From the NCBI GenBank assembly GCA_945907105.1, contig CAMDSB010000023.1:1-17552 (forward strand): a stretch of DNA of 17,552 nt. The letters run 5' to 3'. A model generated the notes under the pieces. That model was not told the origin of the DNA and did no database searches. It saw only the letters and a list, made by a program, of their open reading frames with translations. The translations under genes were made by a program, and so were the position numbers. Position 1 is the stretch's first letter, and every line of letters begins with the position of its first letter. Origin of the DNA: Rickettsia typhi. GTDB lineage: Bacteria; Pseudomonadota; Alphaproteobacteria; Rickettsiales; Rickettsiaceae. Of the stretch, positions 7,910 to 15,300 are shown piece by piece.

Positions 7910-9148
7910 ATGAAAAAAATAATTTTTACGTTTCTGGTATCACTAGTTCTAAGTAGTTGTGATCATATTGGGAGTACTCGTGTTAAAAACCTCATCGACC
8001 TAACTCCTAGACTTGAAGCAGATTTAAATGAGAAGATTGTTCTATCCGATGCAAAAAAGAATCCTTTTTCAAATGAAAAAATAAAGTCCTATAAAATTGC
8101 CAAGCATTCGATTATTGCACAACCAGCTATTGCAAAAAAAGTAATCTATAGTGTCGATAGCCAAGGGAATGTCTCTGCATTTTCTCTTAAGGATAATAAA
8201 ATAACTTGGACAACAGACATTGCTAAAGGCTCACTTGATCGCAATTTTAATGCTGGCGGAATACTATATAGCGATGACAAATTATTTGTTACTAATGGTT
8301 CTAGAAATCTAGTTATTCTAGATGCCCAAACTGGCGATGAAATTATTCGTAAAGAATTTCCAGATATACTACGCACTAAACCAGTAATGGCCGATGATCG
8401 TATTTTACTAGTACAGACAATAAGCAACCAACTTATAGCTTATGACATAAAATCATCAAATTTATTATGGATGCATGAAGGTGGCATTGAAACTATTTCT
8501 ACCATAAACCATGTCGCTCCGGTTATAAACGACCATCACGCACTTATCAGTTATAGTTCTGGAGAGGTTTTGTATATAGATATAAAATCAGGGAAGGAAA
8601 AGTGGGTTTTAAGCCTTTCAAATATGGGAGATGCTGGCCTACCAAGTTTCGATCCAGCTTTAATAGTTGCAGCTCCTATCATCAGCGGTCACTACGCTTA
8701 TTTTGCGACAAGCAATGGTAAGGTAATAAAAATTAATTTAGAGAATGGCATTCCAGCATGGCAAAGACAAGCAGATGACGTTCAATCTATTAGCCTGTTT
8801 GGTGACAATCTGTTTATAACGAACAATGCGCGCCAGGTAGCAGCTCTCTCAACGCAGAGTGGGAAAGTAAAATGGGTTGGTAATTTAATATCTGAGGAAG
8901 AAAGAAAGACCAAAAGACCTGCTACAGTTACATTACAAGCTCCGTTTGTTAGCGCAATAGACGACAACCGAATTGCACTAAATATTGTGGCGTCTAATGG
9001 TCAATTATACCAATTTATTCAAGACGAGACAGGCCAATTACCTATACAGCCTAGAATAGTAAAGATTGAAAAACAAGTACGTTATCAATGGCTATCTTGT
9101 TGCACTGGGAAACTACACCTTATTACCGCTCGTGATATAAAATTTTAA
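7910..9148 (+). CDS. bamB: BamB, outer-membrane assembly lipoprotein (PQQ-type beta propeller)
   Basis: BamB is the lipoprotein subunit of the BAM complex; its propeller binds BamA POTRA domains and assists outer-membrane protein folding. The 412-residue product has a lipoprotein signal with lipobox LSSC, so the lipidated residue is Cys17. Repeated PQQ-like blades follow, each a beta strand pair ending in a (D/N)xxxGxxxW-like turn. Examples are VILDAQTGDEI, LIAYDIKSSNLLW, LYIDIKSGKEKW, VIKINLENGIPAW and VAALSTQSGKVKW. Length fits BamB (about 390 residues in E. coli). It follows the YfgM-like gene by 18 bases, as in the E. coli yfgM-bamB pair; the usual next gene, der, is absent here. Residue +2 after the cysteine is Asp, discussed separately. 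The start is ATG 7910, with only a weak GTGGAT upstream. Confidence 0.93.
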   Translation: MKKIIFTFLVSLVLSSCDHIGSTRVKNLIDLTPRLEADLNEKIVLSDAKKNPFSNEKIKSYKIAKHSIIAQPAIAKKVIYSVDSQGNVSAFSLKDNKITWTTDIAKGSLDRNFNAGGILYSDDKLFVTNGSRNLVILDAQTGDEIIRKEFPDILRTKPVMADDRILLVQTISNQLIAYDIKSSNLLWMHEGGIETISTINHVAPVINDHHALISYSSGEVLYIDIKSGKEKWVLSLSNMGDAGLPSFDPALIVAAPIISGHYAYFATSNGKVIKINLENGIPAWQRQADDVQSISLFGDNLFITNNARQVAALSTQSGKVKWVGNLISEEERKTKRPATVTLQAPFVSAIDDNRIALNIVASNGQLYQFIQDETGQLPIQPRIVKIEKQVRYQWLSCCTGKLHLITARDIKF

Positions 9149-9170
9149 AATAAATTGAATATTTCAAGTT

Positions 9171-9214
9171 AATCTGATGGTGAAACTTATACAAATCCTG
9201 GCCTAAATCAGATT
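9171..9214. repeat. Inverted repeat AATCTGAT/ATCAGATT before the MFS gene
   Basis: Perfect 8-base arms (9171-9178 and 9207-9214) are separated by 28 bases in the 104-base gap between bamB and the transporter gene. The right arm lies within the near-perfect palindrome AAATCAGATTT (9205-9215). No T-run follows, so a terminator is unlikely; paired operator half-sites or chance are alternatives. Confidence 0.3.
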
Positions 9215-9252
9215 TGGTGTTACTAACATATTGGTTTATGGAATAACTATTA

Positions 9253-10527
9253 ATGAATAAACGTCGGTCCATTTTTTTATCAGCAATTTCTGGTAATGTA
9301 CTAGAATATTATGATTTTACTGTATACGCAGTATTTTCTCTTGCAATTGGCAAAACTTTCTTTCCTGGCGACTCGGAAATTGTCCAAGTTCTATCTACCC
9401 TTGCCGTATTTGCTGTCGGGTTTGTTACCAGGCCTATTGGCGGAATAATATTTGGATATATCGCGGATAAGCATGGAAGGAGAGTTTCGCTGATTGTTTC
9501 AATGTTAGGTATGACAATACCTACCTTCATTATGGGCTTGATTCCCTCGCACTCAGAAATAGGATACCTGGCCCCTGCCGCATTAGTCTTTATGCGTTTA
9601 CTGCAGGGTTTATGCATTAGCGGGGAAGGTGCTGGAGCAGCAATATTTATTCTTGAGCACTATCAAAATTTAAGGCCTGGTTTCACCGCAGGCATAGTCC
9701 ACGCTTCAAACATTGCTGGCACGTTGCTTGCCACTATAGTCGGTATTATACTAGCCCATTTCTTCCCCTCCTTAGAGTTTGCTTGGAGATTTGCTTTTAT
9801 ACTAGGGGGAGTAATGGGGCTAGTCGGTTTTTACTTTAGACTTAGAGTCTCCGAAACACCAATCTTTGAAATGCTTGCAGAAAAAAAGAAGACCCTTAAA
9901 TCTCCGTTTTTTCATGTTCTCAAAACCGCAAAAAGCTCTATGTTTATTACTGTCTGCCTTGGTGCTAGTGCAAGTAGTGTGGTATATTTAATAAAAACAT
10001 ATATTACCATTTATTATTGTAATATATTACACTTTGAAGACACTATAGCTAGATCATACCTTGCCTACTCATCCATTGTTATGATGTGTGCTATGCCAGT
10101 TTCAGGCCATATTTCAGATAAAATTGGTCGATTTAATATGATTACTCTATCCTCAGCAGCAGTAGTTATATTGGCTCTTCCTTGCTTTATGTTGCTTTCC
10201 TGTGAAGGAACAATAGAACAACTTATTGCGCTAACTGTTCTAGCGATCCTAGGGGGAATGCTTGCGGGCACGGCTTATATATTCGTTATTTCCTTATTTT
10301 CTCCCGATCAAAGATTTTCGGGCGTAGCCTTTAGTTATAATCTTGGCATAGCTTTATGCGGAGGGACTTCTGCTGCCATTTCCCGCTGGCTTGTTGAAAT
10401 CACAGGTCTTTATTATTCACCTGCTTTTTATATAATGCTTACATCGAGTATATTTTTGATAGTAATTTATGTAATGCGAGATACAGTTAAAGAGGTTCTA
10501 GAAACCAACCTAAGCCAGAAGAAATGA
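9253..10527 (+). CDS. MFS transporter, ProP-like (metabolite/H+ symporter family)
   Basis: This is a 424-residue inner-membrane permease of the major facilitator superfamily with about twelve hydrophobic segments. It starts with the ProP/metabolite-H+ symporter pattern SGNVLEYYDFTVYAVFS in helix 1. The MFS signature between helices 2 and 3 is GYIADKHGRR (residues 68-77), and its repeat in the second half is GHISDKIGR. The VTRPIGGIIFG and FMRLLQGLCISGEGAGA motifs also fit the ProP/KgtP group. Such permeases import proline, betaine, ketoacids or related solutes by proton symport. Rickettsiales carry many ProP paralogues whose substrates are mostly unknown, so none is assigned. It begins 104 bases after bamB and its TGA overlaps the ATG of yraN, so it probably heads the following four-gene run. 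Confidence 0.9.
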   Translation: MNKRRSIFLSAISGNVLEYYDFTVYAVFSLAIGKTFFPGDSEIVQVLSTLAVFAVGFVTRPIGGIIFGYIADKHGRRVSLIVSMLGMTIPTFIMGLIPSHSEIGYLAPAALVFMRLLQGLCISGEGAGAAIFILEHYQNLRPGFTAGIVHASNIAGTLLATIVGIILAHFFPSLEFAWRFAFILGGVMGLVGFYFRLRVSETPIFEMLAEKKKTLKSPFFHVLKTAKSSMFITVCLGASASSVVYLIKTYITIYYCNILHFEDTIARSYLAYSSIVMMCAMPVSGHISDKIGRFNMITLSSAAVVILALPCFMLLSCEGTIEQLIALTVLAILGGMLAGTAYIFVISLFSPDQRFSGVAFSYNLGIALCGGTSAAISRWLVEITGLYYSPAFYIMLTSSIFLIVIYVMRDTVKEVLETNLSQKK

Positions 10528-10859
10528 TACGTTACAACTTAGGCATACTGGCTGAATATTGTGTACTTATATATTATTTAATAAGATTTTATCAACCTCT
10601 GCATCATAGATATAAATCTTATGTTGGAGAAGTAGACCTCATCATGAAACGTGGCAATCAGCTAGTATTTATTGAGGTGAAAGCTAGGAAAAATGGGTTG
10701 CATGAGGCAATAGTTTCTAAAAATCAACAACAAAGAATTACTAGAACCGCAGAATTATTTATTACAAAGCATCAGCAGTATAGTAGATATAATATGCGAT
10801 TTGACTTGGTTGTAGTAAAACCCTACCGCCTCCCCCAAATCATAAAAAATGCCTGGTAG
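10524..10859 (+). CDS. yraN: YraN family protein (UPF0102), nuclease-fold
   Basis: This 111-residue protein belongs to the YraN/UPF0102 family, which has a restriction-endonuclease-like fold but no well-established cellular function. The family core is present: an early AE pair (GILAEYCV), then GEVDLIM with Glu36 and Asp38, then LVFIEVKAR with Glu51 and Lys53, equivalent to the D-ExK metal-binding triad. A helical segment with QQQRITRTAELFI follows. The length is close to the usual 115-130 residues. Its ATG overlaps the TGA of the transporter gene by four bases (ATGA), so translational coupling is likely. The first segment is rich in Tyr, Ile and Leu and lacks the usual basic GRxGE start, so the N-terminus is more divergent than the core. 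Confidence 0.85.
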   Translation: MIRYNLGILAEYCVLIYYLIRFYQPLHHRYKSYVGEVDLIMKRGNQLVFIEVKARKNGLHEAIVSKNQQQRITRTAELFITKHQQYSRYNMRFDLVVVKPYRLPQIIKNAW

Positions 10860-10863
10860 ATAT

Positions 10864-11697
10864 ATGGAAGATCAGAGAAAGATAACAGCAAACTGGTTTG
10901 AATCATTACGAGATAAAATTTGCTTAGCATTTGAGGATATAGAAAAAGAATTTGCATTAGACAAGAATATGGAAGCTGGTTCTTTTAAACGTAAAAACTG
11001 GAAAAGAGAAGGAGGCGGTGGTGGAGTGATGTCTCTTATGCATGGTAATGTTTTTGAAAAAGTAGGAGTTAATGTTTCAACTGTACATGGCGAATTTTCT
11101 GAAGCCATGAGAAAGCAAATTCCTGGCGCAGAGCAAGATCCAAAGTTTTTTGCTACTGGTATTTCGTTGGTAGCTCATATGCGCTCACCACTCGTGCCAG
11201 CTGTTCATTTTAATACACGATATATAGAAACAACAAAAAGTTGGTTTGGTGGTGGCAGCGATCTAACACCAATGTATGAAGACCCCAACGAAAGTATAAA
11301 ATTTCATCAAGCATTTAAAGATGCTTGCGATAAACATGACCTCAATTATTATCCGGATTTAAAAAAACAATGTGATGAGTATTTTTATCTAAAGCACAGA
11401 AATGAACCAAGGGGTATCGGAGGCATATTCTATGACTACCTATCTAATGGCTTTGAGCAAGATTTTGCTTTTACTAAAGACGTAGGCATGACAATACTTC
11501 AAACATACCCCGAAATTGTTAAAGCAAAGATGAACCTAACATGGAATGAAGAGCAAAGACGGCATCAACTTATAAAACGTGGAAGATATGTCGAATTTAA
11601 TTTACTCTATGATCGTGGGACGAGCTTCGGCCTTGCTACAAATGGTAATGTTGAAGCAATTTTAATGTCACTACCACCTGAAGTATTATGGCCTTAA
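10864..11697 (+). CDS. hemF: Oxygen-dependent coproporphyrinogen III oxidase
   Basis: HemF carries out oxidative decarboxylation of coproporphyrinogen III to protoporphyrinogen IX using O2, a late step of haem synthesis. With start ATG 10864 the product has 277 residues. Family motifs are intact: REGGGGGVMSLM (glycine run 50-54), VFEKVGVN, FATGISLVAH, the histidine-bearing PAVHFNTRY, WFGGGSDLTPMY, DEYFYLKHRNEPRGIGGIF and RGRYVEFNLLYDRGTSFGL, with the conserved Asp250-Arg251. It ends at LPPEVLWP, about 20 residues shorter than the E. coli enzyme (299), consistent with the shorter rickettsial form. An earlier in-frame ATG at 10849 overlaps yraN by 11 bases and would add five residues (MPGRY). 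I prefer 10864 because it clears the yraN stop and homologues start close to the WF..LRD helix; neither start has a strong Shine-Dalgarno sequence. Confidence 0.95.
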   Translation: MEDQRKITANWFESLRDKICLAFEDIEKEFALDKNMEAGSFKRKNWKREGGGGGVMSLMHGNVFEKVGVNVSTVHGEFSEAMRKQIPGAEQDPKFFATGISLVAHMRSPLVPAVHFNTRYIETTKSWFGGGSDLTPMYEDPNESIKFHQAFKDACDKHDLNYYPDLKKQCDEYFYLKHRNEPRGIGGIFYDYLSNGFEQDFAFTKDVGMTILQTYPEIVKAKMNLTWNEEQRRHQLIKRGRYVEFNLLYDRGTSFGLATNGNVEAILMSLPPEVLWP

Positions 11698-11708
11698 GAG
11701 AAAAATTT

Positions 11709-11945
11709 ATGATAAAACCAGGATTATATGAGCATTATAAAGGTCAGGAGTACGAAGTAGTCGGTATGTGCCGACACTCAGAAACACTAGAAGAACTTGT
11801 TGTTTACAGAGCCCTCTATGGCGATTACAGATTATGGGTTAGGCCGCATAAAATGTTTATAGGTACTGTTACACTGGAAAACACTAAGATTCCAAGATTT
11901 AAATTCTTGGGAAATCTATTTGAAGAATCACCAAAAATTGTATAA
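11709..11945 (+). CDS. DUF1653 family protein
   Basis: This small protein of 78 residues carries almost the whole DUF1653 domain: MIKPGLYEHYKGQEYEVVG, then RHSETLEELVVYRALYGDY, then LWVRPHKMFIGTV and a final PRFKFLG. The family is widespread in bacteria and has no established function; it forms a small beta-rich domain. I chose ATG 11709 because DUF1653 proteins typically begin M-x-x-P-G-x-Y/W and because AAGAG lies about eight bases upstream. An upstream in-frame ATG at 11688 would overlap the end of hemF and add seven residues (MALREKF). It is the last gene of the transporter-yraN-hemF run, 11 bases after hemF, and converges on the tRNA gene. No terminator was found in the 19 bases between them. 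Confidence 0.88.
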   Translation: MIKPGLYEHYKGQEYEVVGMCRHSETLEELVVYRALYGDYRLWVRPHKMFIGTVTLENTKIPRFKFLGNLFEESPKIV

Positions 11946-11964
11946 TCCAACTTAACTTGAAAAA

Positions 11965-12041
11965 TGGTGGGCCCGGCAGGACTTGAACCTGCGACCACTC
12001 CGTTATGAGCGGAGCGCTCTAACCAACTGAGCTACAAGCCC
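11965..12041 (-). tRNA. tRNA with anticodon CAU, probably tRNA-Ile2 (elongator Met possible)
   Basis: A complete 77-base cloverleaf reads on the minus strand and includes an encoded CCA at 11965-11967. The acceptor stem GGGCTTG pairs with CGGGCCC with two G-U pairs. The D arm has GCTC/GAGC. The anticodon stem CTCCG/CGGAG encloses the loop CTCATAA, giving anticodon CAU. The T arm is GCAGG-TTCAAGT-CCTGC and the discriminator is A. The G1-C72 pair excludes the initiator tRNA, which has a mismatched first pair. The GGGCTTGTAGCTCAGTTGG start and TTCAAGTCC loop resemble tRNA-Ile, which favours the AUA-reading tRNA-Ile2 whose C34 is changed to lysidine by TilS. Elongator Met cannot be excluded by eye. 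Confidence 0.95.
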
Positions 12042-12063
12042 TAAAAGATACTCAATTGATATT

Positions 12064-12092
12064 CTTATATAACTGATAACGATAAAAGTCCA
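12064..12092 (-). promoter_or_regulatory. Putative tRNA promoter
   Basis: On the minus strand, TGGACT (12092 down to 12087, four of six -35 bases) and TATAAG (12069 down to 12064, five of six -10 bases) are exactly 17 bases apart. The -10 box ends 22 bases before the mature tRNA 5' end at 12041, leaving a short 5' leader for RNase P removal. Placement relative to the tRNA is the main support. Confidence 0.4.
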
Positions 12093-12149
12093 GAAAATTT
12101 TTCTGCCTCACGCTAATTCAGACGCTTCTTTTTGCTTTCCTAGGCCAAG

Positions 12150-12176
12150 GATCGGTGGGAGGATTTGGAACCGATC
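12150..12176. repeat. Inverted repeat GATCGGT/ACCGATC
   Basis: Perfect 7-base arms (12150-12156 and 12170-12176) enclose a 13-base purine-rich loop containing GGGAGGA. The patch is visibly richer in G and C than its surroundings. No T-run follows. It may be a structural element of a small RNA or part of a dispersed palindromic repeat. Confidence 0.35.
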
Positions 12177-12221
12177 AAGCTGGTGATGAATATATGTTTC
12201 CATAACCCAGAAATTCTTTTC

Positions 12222-12249
12222 GTTATCTCAGACAGCACTCTCAGATAAC
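12222..12249. repeat. Symmetric hairpin GTTATCT-C-AGA / TCT-C-AGATAAC
   Basis: The 11-base arms (12222-12232 and 12239-12249) are fully complementary except for one central C-C opposition, with a six-base loop CAGCAC. No T-run follows directly. A second, AT-only stem (TAAATCTA/TAGATTTA with a three-base loop, 12254-12272) begins five bases later and is followed by ATTTTTAATA. Together they look like consecutive RNA stems. Confidence 0.45.
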
Positions 12250-12300
12250 AGAGTAAATCTAAAATAGATTTATTTTTAATATCCTAACTTTATCACTCCT

Positions 12301-12335
12301 AAAAAAAAGAGACCCTAGATTTTTTCTAGGGCCTC
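12301..12335 (-). terminator. Rho-independent terminator of the autotransporter gene
   Basis: On the minus strand an 11-base stem GAGGCCCTAGA / TCTAGGGTCTC (12335-12325 and 12319-12309) with a five-base A loop is followed by a run of eight T (12308-12301). It begins 30 bases after the autotransporter stop codon. On this strand the fourth pair is a G-U wobble, whereas on the plus strand the same position is an A-C mismatch, so the structure is built for minus-strand transcripts. A shorter T5 on the other side might allow weak termination of plus-strand transcripts. Confidence 0.85.
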
Positions 12336-12365
12336 TTTTTCTCTCATAACAAGAATTTTCTGTTA

Positions 12366-15300
12366 CTAGAAATTCACACGCACGTTAACTGAACCATTCA
12401 CACCGACATACTTCTTAGCAAACATCGTGTCAGCAGCTACTCCATAATCCATCATGCCGTAGCTTGCTTTCAAGCTAGCGCCAAGATTATAATATGTTTT
12501 TTGTAGCTTCGCCTTCTCGCTTGGTAAGTTTATACCAGGTATCTTTGCATCAACCTTTGCTCCTTTGCCTATTACATCATGACGAACAGATCCATGCATC
12601 TCTGGAGTAAGAGAAACTTCTCCAACTATAAATGGCAGGCCAGTCACTCTCAAACCACCCACAAGTTCAACTTTTTGAGAAGCTCGTTTAGTCACACTCA
12701 ACAACTGTGGACCAGTACCTGTTTCTTGATAGCTAGTATCATTAATTCGGCTATACCCTAAGCCAAACATCGGCGTAACTACTAGTTGATTATTCACCAG
12801 GTGATTATATCCGCCCAGTACCTCACTAGCAAATGTCATCGAGCTATACTCAGCTGAAGCAATGGTATAAGCAGTTGTTGAAATCCTACGCTGTTCTTTG
12901 TTTCTGACGTTACTTGATCCAATACTGAATACTCCTTGTCCAAACCAGTTATTCCCGAATTGATAATTACCATATGCAGAAAATAAGACAGTCCCAACTT
13001 TGGTCTTATCGCCAGATTTGAAATCTTTGTGCTTAATATCACTATTCATTGCTGTCACAGCTAAACCAACAATCATCTCCTCATTAGCCCGAGTGTCAAA
13101 ACCAAACGTTCCACCATAACCATCTGACTTATAGCCCGAGGAGCTACCTCTCTTCTTCTGAGTGCTTTTCGAATAGAATGGAGTTGCCCAAATTCCATAG
13201 CGATCAGACTGATCACCAGCTGCAATACCAGAAAGTTCATTAGCACTTACTTTTGTAGATTTGGCTTTTGCCGCCGGCGCATCTACATTGGCACCACCAC
13301 TACCACCAGATGATCCTCCGCCAGCTGCAGGACTTGATGTCGCAGCCGCACCACTATTTGGTTGATTTGCAGCAGGAGCAAATGATGCTCCTTGAGTTTG
13401 ACCTACATTTGAAACATCTGGGGCTGGAGCAAATGATGAAGCAAAAGATCCAACATCAAACATCCTTGCACTAATTTGGTCAGTCATTGTTGCCACTGTT
13501 TCAAAAGTAGCACCAACTATTTCATTAGCTGTAGTATTTGCTAACCTAGCTACACCATCAGCTAAAGCAAATTTATCTGTAGTACCATCAGGCTTCAAGA
13601 ATGTATTAAGAATGTTTACAATATCTTCCCCCTGTGTTCCTGGCACAAAATCTTCAATTGCTTGCGCAATTTGATCGGAAATCTCACTATCTTCACCAGA
13701 ACTTACTGCAGCGTCTTTTATGTCTTCAGCTATTTGAGACTCGTTAGTTAATACTAAGTTACCGTTAGCATCTAGTTCTTTCCTCCAGTGAGCAAAAGCT
13801 CCACCTTGTTTAGTTACAGTAATATCAGCAAGGTTAAGATTTAACGTTCCACCATCTTTCTTAATTAAAATTACCTTTTGACCATTATTCGGAACAGCAG
13901 CTAACTGATCGAATTCAATCGCTATTTTTCCATTAACAGTAATGTTACCGCCTGCTCCAGCGACTAAATTACCTAAATTCACTCCATTTAATCTTGTGTG
14001 AATAATTGAATTACCATTAAAATTGACCACACCACCTGTTAATGTCAAGTCATTTGGATTAAGATTAATTGTTGCTGCATTAAAAGTAGTGGCCCCATCA
14101 AAAGTGGCCGCCCTATTCATAGTGATTGTGCCATTAACATTGATCGCATTCGCATAAACATTTGCATTTATTGCTGAGTCTTGACCAAGTGCAAAGTTCG
14201 CCTGGGCGAGGCGGACACCTGCAGCTCCAACATCAGACTGAATACCAGTGCCCACAAAGTTTGCTATACCTTTACCACTACCACCATCTGAAACCAATAA
14301 TGTCGTTAAATTCCTAGCACCAAAATTAGCTATGGAGGTGGCAACCGTAGTAAATTTAATTTGATTTGCATCGATTACGTCAGTAAATGTTGCAGTTCCG
14401 TTTGCTAGAATCGAGATATTATCTGTATAAACAGCACCAACAGTCTTTGCGGCACTAAAGTTCAATTGTTTTATTTTAGTACCAGCGAGGCCGACCGATA
14501 TAACATCTGCTCCAGCATTGTTAAAATTAACAGTACCCTCGCTTAGGATTTTGCTTGCTATATTAGCTGCAAAATTAGCCGTATTTATATCCACAATTTT
14601 GTCGCCCACTATCCCCAATGTACCAAAATTTGTAATATTTCCTGTAATTATCTGATTTTGATCAATTGCTAATATACCAGCAGCAGCACCTATAATATTT
14701 GTCGTTCCAAGGTCATAACCAGTCGTTATAACAACCGCATCGGCAGTAAAATTGAGAGTTTTACCATTTGTTGATTTTAAATTAGCAAAATCAACTTCAT
14801 GAGCACCATTAAATTCTATTTCGGTAAATTGCTCAATACCACCTATATTACCAGCTACATTTATATTACCACCATTGATAAATTTCAAATTCTGAGCATT
14901 ACCAACCGTTCCATCGAGCGAGGCAACAGCTACCTCACCACCAACTTGCAGCGTTGAAGCACCCGCAACAGTTACCGCTCCAAGAGCATTACCAGCAGTA
15001 CCCAGGGCACCGCTAACCTCTGCATTACCCAGGAATTTTACAATTCCTGCCGCACCGCCTGTAGTGTTAAAGCCACCGGTTAGATTGAATCCGTCTGACA
15101 GTTTTACTGTGCCCCCAGCATTTGCAACTCTAACTTCACCGGTATATGTTCCTTCGCCTAAAATAACCGTAGCGGCATTTGCCCCAGCTATAATCTTGTC
15201 AATATTTACTCTCCTATGTCCTAATCCACCAAACAAATTTAAATTACTACTGCCCAAGAAGGTCATCTGAGAATTTGTACCATTTGTTATATCATCAAGG

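Larger units (their letters stand above)
12042..12365. other. Non-coding spacer between the tRNA and the autotransporter, rich in inverted repeats
   Basis: This 324-base stretch has no convincing gene. From left to right it holds a promoter-like element for the tRNA (12064-12092, minus), a locally GC-richer patch (about 12130-12190) with a 7-base inverted repeat, a symmetric imperfect hairpin (12222-12249), an AT-rich hairpin (12254-12272) and the autotransporter terminator (12301-12335). The only reading frame of note is a 31-codon minus-strand ORF (12108-12203) that I do not recognise. A small RNA or decayed repeat is possible; no transcript can be shown from sequence alone. Confidence 0.6.

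Noticed and set aside
9154..9166. TTGAA-TAT-TTCAA hairpin after bamB as a terminator
   Set aside because: The stem is only five A/T-rich pairs and no T-run follows.
11680..11711. Frameshift truncating the HemF C-terminus
   Set aside because: The protein ends about 20 residues earlier than E. coli HemF, but no frame carries the missing residues downstream, the DUF1653 gene starts at once, and rickettsial HemF is about this length. A natural short form is more likely.
12108..12203. A 31-codon minus-strand ORF starting METYIHHQLDRFQI in the tRNA/autotransporter spacer
   Set aside because: It is short, has no Shine-Dalgarno sequence and no recognisable family, and its frame overlaps an inverted repeat. 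The opposite strand is equally protein-like (LGQGSVGGFGTDQAG), so coding is not supported. It is kept only as part of the unexplained spacer.
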